A stretch of DNA of 19,635 bases from Candidatus Zhuqueibacterota bacterium 4484_219. Lineage in GTDB: Bacteria > Zhuqueibacterota > JdFR-76 > 4484-219. Shown here piece by piece: positions 7,096 to 15,200 of the stretch. The notes below the pieces were generated by a model that was not told the DNA's origin, did no database searches, and saw only the letters and a program-made list of their open reading frames with translations. Made by a program: the position numbers and the translations under genes. The stretch covers positions 1 to 19,635 of the forward strand of contig MZGM01000005.1 in the NCBI GenBank assembly GCA_002085035.1. The letters run 5' to 3'. The first letter of the stretch is position 1. Each line of letters begins with the position of its first letter.

Positions 7096-8883
7096 TTAAT
7101 TATTCAAAGATATTGTACGGATGCCGAGTTCTTCCAGTTGTTTTCTGTCTACTTCGGTAGGAGCGCCATCCATTAAAGAGATAGCACTGGTAGTTTTAGG
7201 AAATGCAATAACCTCACGGATTGATTTTCCGCCTACTAAAAGCATAACCAACCGATCAAATCCAAAGGCGATGCCTCCATGAGGTGGTGCACCATAGTCC
7301 AGAGCATTTAGTAGAAATCCAAATTTTTTTTCAGCTTCTTTTTCGTCAATTCCCAAAAGTTGGAACATCTTTTTTTGTACTTCTCGATGATGGATTCTGA
7401 TGCTGCCACCGGCGATTTCATTGCCGTTCATTACCAGATCATAAGCCCGAGCGTGTACTTTCTCGGGGGTAACATCCAAAAACTCCAAATCTTCTTCTTT
7501 AGGTGAGGTGAAGGGATGATGCATAGCTACAAATCGGCCTTGTTGGGGATCGAATTCCAGAAGGGGAAAATCCACTATCCACGCCAGACGATATTGCGAA
7601 CTGTCGATGAGCTGGAAATCTTCCCCTAACTTCAGTCGTAAAGCTCCCAATGTTTCATAAACAATCTCTGGTTTATCCGCAATAAGGAGCAACAGGTCAC
7701 CGGGATGTGCGTTGCTAATCTCAATTAGTCGTTTTTGTATTTCATCCGAAAGATACTTTGCGATAGATCCCTCCAACTTCTGATCGGCAACTTGGAGTGC
7801 AAAAATTCCGGCAGCGCCAAAATTTTTGGCAAACTCTCCGTAGCTATCTATTTGGGAGCGGGAAAGTTGTCGGCCTTGAGGCAAAACTATGCCAGCTACT
7901 TCTCCGCCCTTTTGCACGGTGTCTTTAAAAATACGGAAATCTGTTCGATGCAGATGCTTCGTGAAAGTGCAAATTTCCATGCCGAAGCGGAGGTCTGGTT
8001 TGTCGGTACCATAGCGACTGATGGCTTGTTCGTATGTGAATTTTGGGAATGGGAGGGAAAGTTCAGTTTCCAATATCTCTCGAAAAATATCGGCCATAAG
8101 CTCTTCTACGATAGCAAAGATGTCTTCTTCGGAGACGAAGGACATCTCCACATCGATTTGGGTGAATTCTGGCTGTCGGTCGGCGCGTAAATCTTCGTCG
8201 CGAAAACAGCGTACAATTTGAAAATAGCGATCAAACCCCGCCACCATTAAGATCTGTTTGTAGGTTTGCGGCGATTGTGGCAGGGCATAGAATTTTCCAT
8301 GATGTAAACGACTAGGCACTAAAAAATCGCGTGCTCCCTCCGGAGTGCTTTTCATAAGAAATGGTGTTTCGATCTCGACAAAGTTGTGCCGGTCAAAAAA
8401 ACGACGTACCACTTGATAAACTTTGTGTCGTACTAACAGATTTTGCTGCATCGATGGTCGTCGTAAATCGAGGAAGCGGTATTTTAATCGCAACTCTTCA
8501 GCAGCATCTACCTCGTCTGTAATTTGAAACGGAGGTGTTTTTGCCGCATTAAGGATACGAAGCTCTGCAACTGCAACCTCAATTTCTCCCGTGGATAATT
8601 TGGGATTTTGGCTGTCCGGTGGGCGTTTTTCCACAGTGCCTCTTGCGGCGAGCACGTACTCTGGTTTCAAATTTCGGGCTTTATGATGGGCTGTGGCGTT
8701 TACTTCGGGATTAAAAACCAATTGCGTTTTCCCGTATCGATCGCGCAAATCGATGAAAATTAGCCCGCCATGATCGCGTCGTCGATCTACCCATCCCATT
8801 AAAATAACATCTTTACCAATGTCGGAAATGCGCAGTTCTCCACAGGTATGACTTCTTTTCCAATTTCCCAATTTTTCAATCAT
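7096..8883 (-). CDS. aspS: Aspartyl-tRNA synthetase, bacterial type
   Basis: At 595 residues this is a full-length bacterial class IIb aspartyl-tRNA synthetase, charging tRNA with aspartate. The N-terminal OB-fold anticodon-binding domain is at about 1-110. The catalytic core includes the conserved YRFLDLRRP stretch (135-143) and motif 2 around RCFRDEDLRADRQPEFTQID (225-244). The bacterial GAD insertion domain occupies about 290-430. Motif 3 is GGIAFGFDRLVMLL (536-549). ATG at 8883 has GAGGG 7 nt upstream. The anticodon-domain loop reads RRRDHGG: His38 matches the position where His is linked to non-discriminating enzymes that also charge tRNA-Asn (from memory of Pseudomonas work). The gene follows the terminator of the motor operon. 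I see no convincing promoter of its own in the 50 nt upstream. Confidence 0.96.
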   Translation of the reverse strand: MIEKLGNWKRSHTCGELRISDIGKDVILMGWVDRRRDHGGLIFIDLRDRYGKTQLVFNPEVNATAHHKARNLKPEYVLAARGTVEKRPPDSQNPKLSTGEIEVAVAELRILNAAKTPPFQITDEVDAAEELRLKYRFLDLRRPSMQQNLLVRHKVYQVVRRFFDRHNFVEIETPFLMKSTPEGARDFLVPSRLHHGKFYALPQSPQTYKQILMVAGFDRYFQIVRCFRDEDLRADRQPEFTQIDVEMSFVSEEDIFAIVEELMADIFREILETELSLPFPKFTYEQAISRYGTDKPDLRFGMEICTFTKHLHRTDFRIFKDTVQKGGEVAGIVLPQGRQLSRSQIDSYGEFAKNFGAAGIFALQVADQKLEGSIAKYLSDEIQKRLIEISNAHPGDLLLLIADKPEIVYETLGALRLKLGEDFQLIDSSQYRLAWIVDFPLLEFDPQQGRFVAMHHPFTSPKEEDLEFLDVTPEKVHARAYDLVMNGNEIAGGSIRIHHREVQKKMFQLLGIDEKEAEKKFGFLLNALDYGAPPHGGIAFGFDRLVMLLVGGKSIREVIAFPKTTSAISLMDGAPTEVDRKQLEELGIRTISLNN

Positions 8884-8931
8884 GCATTTTCCCTCTTTTT
8901 GTTACAAAATTTTCATAAATTGTTAAAATAG

Positions 8932-8961
8932 AAAAAAACCCCCACTTGCCAAAGGGGGCTT
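8932..8961 (-). terminator. Intrinsic terminator of the motor operon
   Basis: On the minus strand AAGCCCCC (8961-8954) pairs with GGGGG plus following T residues (8943-8936) across a 10-nt loop, and the hairpin runs into seven T. It lies 28 nt after the stop of the TonB/AgmX-like gene. Confidence 0.85.
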
Positions 8962-8989
8962 GAACTGATCTTCTAATGTATTCTATTCG

Positions 8990-10090
8990 TTAATAGCCAA
9001 AGACATAATCTTGCCGGAAAACCGCATCGCCCTTACTGGGATCAATAGCTCCAAAATCGCGCCATCGTCTGATTTTATTAATAATACATCGCTCGACGCT
9101 GGGGTTATTAAGGGTCGAGGCGATAATTTTTACATCCTTGATGCTACCGTCTGGACGGATGACGAAACGAATAGACACCTTCCCCCGCAGATTTGGGGTC
9201 GAACGTAATTGACGTTGGTAGCAATATTCAATTGCAGCCCGATGCGAATTAACTACCTGAAGCACATCCTCGGCATTCCTCCCCGCCGATTTTCCAGCTT
9301 CTGCTTTTACCTTGGATTGTGAGACAACCATTTTTTCAGTTTTAGTTCCAATACGCTTGGTTTCGGCACGGCTAAGGTCTGTAATTATGTCTGCAATGTT
9401 GCTACTTCCGCCTTTAGCACGACCGCCACGGATGCCTCCACCACCAGCCGATTTTCCACTTTTTGCAGGAGTACCCGAACTTTTAATTCCATCTAAACTG
9501 GCTAAAACTTGCTCCAGGTTTTCGCTGCCTGTGCTAGTACTCCCATCACCCAAAATGTCTACAACCCCGTCACCCTGAGCAGCCTCGCCAGTCCCAGTAA
9601 GTAATGCCAAAATTCCTTTATTGCTTACCGTACTGGCAATTTCTGCAGTGGTACGGGAATGAGTAGCCACGCGTTCACCAGGAGTGGTAGCACGAGCTTT
9701 GCTTCCACCTGTGCGAGATTTGCCCTCACTTTTTCCACTTTCCCCAGAGCCTTTATTCTGCTGACTAGTGATTTTTTTGGCTTTTGTTTCTTTCGCTGCC
9801 ATACCCTCGCCAGTTTCTTCCAACTTGGACATAGATTGCTCAATCTTATCATAAAGAAAATTGGCGTAGTGCTCCTGAACCTTTCTTACATATTCTGAGG
9901 TAATCTCAAAGTGTTTATGAGCAAGAATAGTAACTATGATTACGTTAAACGCTAAAGTAATTGCCCAAATAGTTAGAAAGCGACGGTTAAGGTTAGCGAA
10001 AGGTTTCTTCTGGTAAATTTTGGGAAGGTCAACATACTCTACACTCTTCTCTTGCTGTGAAGATTTTGTTTTCTGGGTAATGTTTTCCAT
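8990..10090 (-). CDS. TonB-like energy transducer with AgmX/PglI-type C-terminal domain
   Basis: The 366-residue protein has a short cytoplasmic N-terminus, one membrane helix (about 38-57) and a long low-complexity Gly/Ser/Lys-rich periplasmic spacer (about 95-270). The C-terminal domain (about 272-366) has the pattern of AgmX/PglI-type TonB relatives: HRAAIEYCYQRQL (283-295), GKVSIRFVIRPDGSIKDVKI (303-322) and VERCIINKIRRW (332-343), including the two family cysteines (290, 335). The middle segment GILALLTGTGE...VVDILG (159-181) also recurs in such proteins. TonB-type proteins carry force from an ExbB/ExbD motor to outer-membrane or surface partners. The gene directly follows the second ExbD gene (14 nt) and ends the operon. 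The outer partner is unknown; no TonB-dependent receptor is encoded in the window. Confidence 0.85.
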   Translation of the reverse strand: MENITQKTKSSQQEKSVEYVDLPKIYQKKPFANLNRRFLTIWAITLAFNVIIVTILAHKHFEITSEYVRKVQEHYANFLYDKIEQSMSKLEETGEGMAAKETKAKKITSQQNKGSGESGKSEGKSRTGGSKARATTPGERVATHSRTTAEIASTVSNKGILALLTGTGEAAQGDGVVDILGDGSTSTGSENLEQVLASLDGIKSSGTPAKSGKSAGGGGIRGGRAKGGSSNIADIITDLSRAETKRIGTKTEKMVVSQSKVKAEAGKSAGRNAEDVLQVVNSHRAAIEYCYQRQLRSTPNLRGKVSIRFVIRPDGSIKDVKIIASTLNNPSVERCIINKIRRWRDFGAIDPSKGDAVFRQDYVFGY

Positions 10091-10104
10091 TTTTGTCCCG
10101 AATT

Positions 10105-10599
10105 TTAACTTTCTTGTTGATAAACCAGCAATCGCATGTTAGGGTACTGCGATTTTCCACAAGTGGCCATAATTCGTACTAACACTTTGTAGGGAAGATG
10201 CTTATCCCCTTGGATAGTTACCATTCCAGAAAAAGGATGGCCATAGAGTTCTTTCATCCGTTGAGCCTCAGTAGCGTAATTTAATAATTCTTTTCGTAGA
10301 GGCGCAATAATTAAACCATTCATTTTCATAATGTCTTTGACCTTAACAATCGGCTTATTATTCACCGCTATCCAATCTTTGGAAGCAGTAATGTCCAAAG
10401 CTACTTTCGGGGTTTTTTCGACGGTTGAGTTTGGTAACGTCAACGATTTTGACGGTTGAATCAATTGTCCCTCTGTAGAATAAACCTTTAGAAGAAACAA
10501 CAGGATAACGGTGAACATATCCATCATGGAAGTAAGATTCAATTTAGCCTCGCCAGTATCCGTAACATGTCGTTTTATTCGTGAAGGGATGAAAGCCAT
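10105..10599 (-). CDS. ExbD/TolR-type proton-channel subunit, second copy (Asp present)
   Basis: A 164-residue ExbD/TolR protein with a short basic cytoplasmic N-terminus, one membrane helix (about 23-38) and a periplasmic domain. The helix motif LTSMMDMFTVILLFLL contains Asp27, the family's proton-carrying carboxylate. The periplasmic part has the ExbD-like strand pattern VALDITASKDWIAVNN (67-82) and ends in MRLLVYQQES. ATG at 10599 is preceded by GGAG 9 nt upstream. It lies 33 nt after the first ExbD gene and 14 nt before the TonB-like gene. An unusual insertion-rich segment (about 90-120) separates the two halves of the periplasmic domain. Confidence 0.87.
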   Translation of the reverse strand: MAFIPSRIKRHVTDTGEAKLNLTSMMDMFTVILLFLLKVYSTEGQLIQPSKSLTLPNSTVEKTPKVALDITASKDWIAVNNKPIVKVKDIMKMNGLIIAPLRKELLNYATEAQRMKELYGHPFSGMVTIQGDKHLPYKVLVRIMATCGKSQYPNMRLLVYQQES

Positions 10600-10632
10600 A
10601 TTTTTACACTCCAGTATTATTTATTTGCTATT

Positions 10633-11169
10633 TTAAATTACTGTTGCGCCTAAAGAGACTACAGGAAACAAAGAGTAAATTTTCCCATTGATTTTGATGG
10701 ATCTGGTAGCATCCATGGTACTGACCACGGTTTGATAGTCAATATCAGGGGCAGCGAGTATGACAATTTTATTTGTATCGGTGAAAATACCGAGGGCTTT
10801 TTGCTTGATTTCATACAATTGGCGACTCAATTCCGCATAATTGTATTTGCCGTCGGGAGTTTTGGGAATCGTTGGTCCTTCTCCCTTTTCACCCAAGGCT
10901 ACCGCTAAACTACTAGCCAGATAAAATCCCGTATCAGTAATGGTAACAGACAGATCCAGTTTTTTTTCAACTTCTTTCGGTACACCTATTGATGTCCCAC
11001 CTGCACCAACAGCAGGGGGTAGATTTATTTCAATCATCCCCAGACGAATGAATTGGGCAGAGGTCAATAGTAACGGGATCAATACCACCATTAAATTCAT
11101 AACAGGTGTAAGTTTAAGTTCGGTACTCTCGGGTGGACGTCTACTTCGTTTTGACGGTCTAAATGCCAT
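10633..11169 (-). CDS. ExbD/TolR-type subunit, first copy, lacking the conserved membrane Asp
   Basis: A 178-residue ExbD/TolR protein with a basic N-terminus (KRSRR), one membrane helix (about 21-40) and a periplasmic domain. Where family members normally have Asp in the motif L-T-P-x-x-D, this one reads LTPVMNLMVVLIPLLL with Asn25 (codon AAT). The periplasmic domain retains ExbD-like strands KLDLSVTITDTGFYLA and KIVILAAPDIDYQTVV (the region equivalent to the V-x-I-x-A-D-x-x-x-x-Y pattern). The ATG overlaps the stop of the ExbB-like gene by one base (TAATG), so translation is coupled. Loss of the carboxylate suggests a structural or regulatory subunit that pairs with the Asp-bearing copy. 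A sequencing error is possible but the frame is intact. Confidence 0.87.
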   Translation of the reverse strand: MAFRPSKRSRRPPESTELKLTPVMNLMVVLIPLLLTSAQFIRLGMIEINLPPAVGAGGTSIGVPKEVEKKLDLSVTITDTGFYLASSLAVALGEKGEGPTIPKTPDGKYNYAELSRQLYEIKQKALGIFTDTNKIVILAAPDIDYQTVVSTMDATRSIKINGKIYSLFPVVSLGATVI

Positions 11170-11828
11170 TACTGGTTCCCCGTAATTAGATTAACCAACT
11201 TCACTGTGTGTTCATCAATTTCGTCAATAATTCGCAGTGTTTTGTTGTGGATGAAGGTGTAACTTATGAGAGTTGGGACCGCAATTGCCAGTCCTACTAA
11301 GGTAGTGTTCATGGCAGTAGAGATTCCCGCCGATAAAAGTCGGGATTTTTCAGCAGCGTCGATACCGGGTGCCGAAACCGAACTGAAAGCCAAAATTAAG
11401 CCATAGATAGTTCCCATTAGTCCCAGGAGAGTAGCCACATTTGCAAGTGTGGCTAAATAGCTGGTACGCTCCTGCAATTTAGGTATTACCTCCAGAGTTC
11501 CTTCATCAACAGCATTTTGAACTGTGCGGAAATCTACCGTATTTGTAGTAGCAACTTTGTTTAGACCCGCAAGCACTACATAAGGTAACGCTTTGTTCTT
11601 GGCAGCCCGACATAAGCTGATAGCTTCTTTGTACTTGCCCTTTGATACCAGTTCTCGAATCTTTTTCATAAATAAGGGGGCGTTAATGCTGGAACGTACA
11701 GTTACGTAGTAGCCACGCTCGATAGTTAGCGCTATTGCAAACACTGCTACTATCAATAGTAGCCACATGAACGCCCAACCAGGGGCGCCGATCTTAAAGC
11801 TTTGTACAATTTGCAGGATCGTTTCCAT
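11169..11828 (-). CDS. ExbB/TolQ/MotA-family proton channel
   Basis: The 219-residue inner-membrane protein has three membrane helices (about 18-37, 127-150 and 170-192) with a cytoplasmic loop between the first two, as in ExbB and TolQ. The conserved segment LANVATLLGLMGTIYGLILA (128-147) and the third-helix segment STAMNTTLVGLAIAVPTLI supply the polar residues (Thr140, Thr171, Thr175/176) that line the proton path. Such proteins form a pentamer around ExbD/TolR and couple proton flow to periplasmic work. ATG at 11828 follows the stop of the preceding gene by one base, with AGGAGG immediately upstream inside that gene's end. Its partners are the two ExbD genes that follow. Confidence 0.94.
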   Translation of the reverse strand: METILQIVQSFKIGAPGWAFMWLLLIVAVFAIALTIERGYYVTVRSSINAPLFMKKIRELVSKGKYKEAISLCRAAKNKALPYVVLAGLNKVATTNTVDFRTVQNAVDEGTLEVIPKLQERTSYLATLANVATLLGLMGTIYGLILAFSSVSAPGIDAAEKSRLLSAGISTAMNTTLVGLAIAVPTLISYTFIHNKTLRIIDEIDEHTVKLVNLITGNQ

Positions 11829-11829
11829 T

Positions 11830-12228
11830 CTACCTCCTACTAAATTTTGGTGATTCTTTCATGACCCTTGAAGAAATATAGAGTAATTTGCGGTCTTTAG
11901 CAAGGATTTTTTTAACTTCGTAAATCTCTCTAACCTTACTCCGTCCCAAAGCAAAATTGATCATCTGTTGTGGTAAAGACTTCAATTCCCGATCAAATGA
12001 GCGTCTAACAAATTCCACCTCTTCTAATGGAGGCTCAATACGTTTAGGTATGATGGAAACACTGGGTTTTTCAATTTTCGCTTCCACATGAATTGCCTCC
12101 AGCACTTGCTCTTTTTGAACAGAAGAGGAGTTATTAATATCTTTCTGCTGAGCTAAACTGATACTCCCAAACCAACATATTAGTAATACAATCCCTCCCA
12201 AGGCCGTGTTTGCCTTGGTGATGCTCAT
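11830..12228 (-). CDS. Small secreted protein of unknown function in the motor operon
   Basis: I do not recognise this 132-residue protein. It has a Sec-type signal peptide (hydrophobic 9-25, cleavage likely after SLA at 26), so the mature product of about 106 residues should be periplasmic or outer-membrane associated. The mature part has a Pro-rich charged segment, KPSVSIIPKRIEPPLEEVEF (54-73), then a basic helix-rich half rich in Lys/Arg with no cysteine and no further membrane segment. The strand-like IHVEAKIEKP (46-55) before the proline segment recalls a linker or docking peptide. ATG at 12228 has GGAGG 9 nt upstream. It sits 16 nt after the giant TPR gene and one base before the ExbB-like gene, so it is probably an accessory part of that machine. 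Confidence 0.75.
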   Translation of the reverse strand: MSITKANTALGGIVLLICWFGSISLAQQKDINNSSSVQKEQVLEAIHVEAKIEKPSVSIIPKRIEPPLEEVEFVRRSFDRELKSLPQQMINFALGRSKVREIYEVKKILAKDRKLLYISSRVMKESPKFSRR

Positions 12229-12244
12229 CTAGTAAAACCTCCAT

Positions 12245-15200
12245 CTAACTTGCAGGTATGCGATGGCGATTGAAAATCATATCTACTATCTTCCTATAGC
12301 TCAAAGTTTCTTGTTGCGCGATTTGTGCTTCTTTTTTACCCAAAGTTTCCTTCTCGATACCTTTAGTTCGTAATAACCACCGAGCACCTTTGCCACTTAA
12401 ATCTTGATCCCACAAATGTAATGCAACAACATTTCTACCCTCGGTCAGGAACTCCAGGACGTCTGTCTCAAAAACCTGTCCCCATCCTAAAGTATCGGAA
12501 TCTTCAGAGAAAACCTTAATACCATTAATGAAAACTTCGCTATTGTCATCACATTCAAGATAAAGTGTAGCCGTTACGGGTAACATCTCGAGAGCGAGAT
12601 TTTTTAGGAAATACAATTCTGAATAGCGTTTGGGTCCTTTTGCCACTTGTGGTATTGTTACCTTAGTTGTGTCTGTGGTCGTATCTGGAGAAACATCGGC
12701 ATACGTGGTTGAATCCTCAACGCTAATCTTCTGGGTATCTATTGAAACTGGATAGTAGAGAGAAGGTATTGCCAATTTACTAAAAACTGTTCCATCATCA
12801 TTTGTATCAACGATCGCTATTGCGAATTTCCAGTTTTCATCATCAATTTGTCCCAAAGTCCATTCTTCCTCAGGTTTCAGGGTAACTTTCCAGGTAGTAT
12901 CGGAAGCAATTTCGTATTCTTTTAGTGGCAATTGGAATTCCTGAGCGTAATTATTTGGATCTAATTCTATCATCAAAGTTGCTACTTTAGCAAACAGGAC
13001 ATCACTCAGATTATTTTGTTTCTTGAATTGATACACATTCTTACACAATTCCAGAGCGGTTTCCTTCAAAGAGATGTAGTTGTCTGAATAGGTAAACATT
13101 GCATCTTCATAAGTGGTTCTTTCATCTTCTTGAAACTTAACCGAAAAATAATCTTTCATAATGCGGCATGAATCGGCTGCTGTTTTGAGACGAGTTGCCA
13201 ATTCATGGGTAGTATTTACATATTCAGCAAATGAACGCTGTTTAGCTTCGGGAGCGAAAAATGTTCCGGACATCTTAGCCACTGCATCTTGATAACAGGT
13301 GTCCATTTCAGTTGCATACCCTTTAAATAATTCAATCAAATTAAGTAGTTCCCCAGCAAGGGTTAAAGCAGATTCCTGTTCTTCTTCGGTTCCGGTTAGC
13401 ATAATTCTTTTGTATGTTTGGTATTTCTTTTTATAGGTTTCGAAAGTGTCAAAACAAAGTTGACGGTATTGTTTTGGTTGAATATTTAGAATTAGGGTTA
13501 TTTTTTTCTTGGAACGGTCTACCCAGATATTGTGAAGTTGTAAAGAATCAGCCTCACTGAGATTACGAAAGTGTGCTGTCAGAATTTGTTGGACAACAGG
13601 TTTTACGGCTCGTTGAAGCACCTGATGTCGATATTCCAATACCGCCACTTCATCCAATTCCGAGGGGATTGGGGCGTTCAATAGACGTTCGATAGATTCG
13701 TAATTCAGTTCGGCGATACGATAGAGCATTTCAGAAACTTTTTCTCCGGTTAGATTTATCCAGCGGTTTGCTACCCGTACGGTACTATCTTCAGGAGCGA
13801 CACGCCCGCTTTCCTTTATCGAATCCGGAGGTGTTTGTTGATAATTATCGACTAATTTGCGCAGAACCTTTAGGGTATTTTTGTAGGAAGCGAAAGCCTT
13901 TTCATACAGTTTGCCCGATGTTTGATTTAACTTACTGAGGAACACCACCTTTTGTGTTTCATCCATTGGGGGGATCTGTTGATTTGCCCAGGTTCGGGCG
14001 AATTCTTCATAGGTCTTACCGATATTGTAAGAAGCCTGGTACAAACGAATAGTACCATAGGCAGCCACCCGGGTGTATTGATTAATTAACTTCTGTAATA
14101 ATTCCTTTTTGCGCTGCTGGGCAGATTTCATTTCCTTTAGGGTAAAGCGAATGGCAGCATAGTCTCGATATTCGATTTCTGATTGCTGAAATAATGCCTC
14201 AGCAGCATAAAAATCGTTAGTAGGTAATCCTTTGCGTTTCAGATCTTCGTTTTTCGCTGTAGCTTGTTCAAATTCGTGGAGCGCGTTCTTAAACATGCCT
14301 TTATTGAGATAGTATTCACCGCGGCGGTAGAAAGTTTCCACAGAGCGGGGTGAATTTGGATAGCGAGTTGTGAATTCACCATAGATCTTGTTAGCATTGT
14401 CCAAATCATCCAACTTCAGATAAAATCCAGCGATATCATAGAACATATTTTCAGCATCGGGGGCATGGGGGTAGCGATTGACGTATTTTCGATTCACCCG
14501 GATGGCATTTTTCCAATCTTGAGCTTGAACGAAAAAATAGCTGGCATTGTAAAGAGCATCCTGGGCTTTTGCAGAGTCAGGATGTTCGTCTGCCAGCTTT
14601 TCATACATGTTAGCGGCTCGTTGATATTCTTTCAGTTCGCCGTAATCAATCGCAATGTTATTAATGGCATCCAAATAGTGTTTCGATTTCGGATACGAAT
14701 TAATCAGGTATTGATACGCTTCAATTGCCCGGTTGTATTCTTTAGCCAGATCATACTGTATTGCAGCTTGGAAAAGGGCCAGATCAGCAAATCGAGCATC
14801 AGGTACTTCCTCAACTACCCGACGGAATTCTTGGGCAGCTTTCAGATGGTTATTTTGGCGGGCAATAGTTTCGGCATGCAAATAGATGGATTCTGCCAAA
14901 CGTCTTCGTGCTTTTTCTTTCAGCTTTTTAGAAGCAGTTGGTGCCGCCAGGAGACGTTTTGCCGCGATTTCAGCGCTTACGAAGTCATGCCGTCCGAAAT
15001 AACTTTCCATGACATTGAATTGAGCCGTACTAATCTCCGGGCTACCAGGAAAACGTCGAATAAGGGTGTTAAAGTATTTCAAAGCGTTAGTAAAATCGTG
15101 CTTGTTGTAATAAAGTGCTCCAGCGTTGGCTAATACGGCTGCTGTTTCTTTATCTTCTGGAAAATGCAAAATAAAATTGTCATAGGCCTCTACTAATTGA

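Noticed and set aside
7735..8190. 151-codon open frame on the plus strand
   Set aside because: It lies antisense within aspS, which has all class II motifs; the frame shows no domain pattern.
8884..8931. Possible promoter for aspS
   Set aside because: Hexamer pairs such as TTAACA and TAACAA are poor and too close to the start codon; AT-rich sequence gives such matches by chance.
14465..15133. 222-codon open frame on the plus strand
   Set aside because: It is antisense to the TPR gene, whose repeat pattern and signal peptide are clear; composition reflects the complementary strand and no ribosome site or family was seen.
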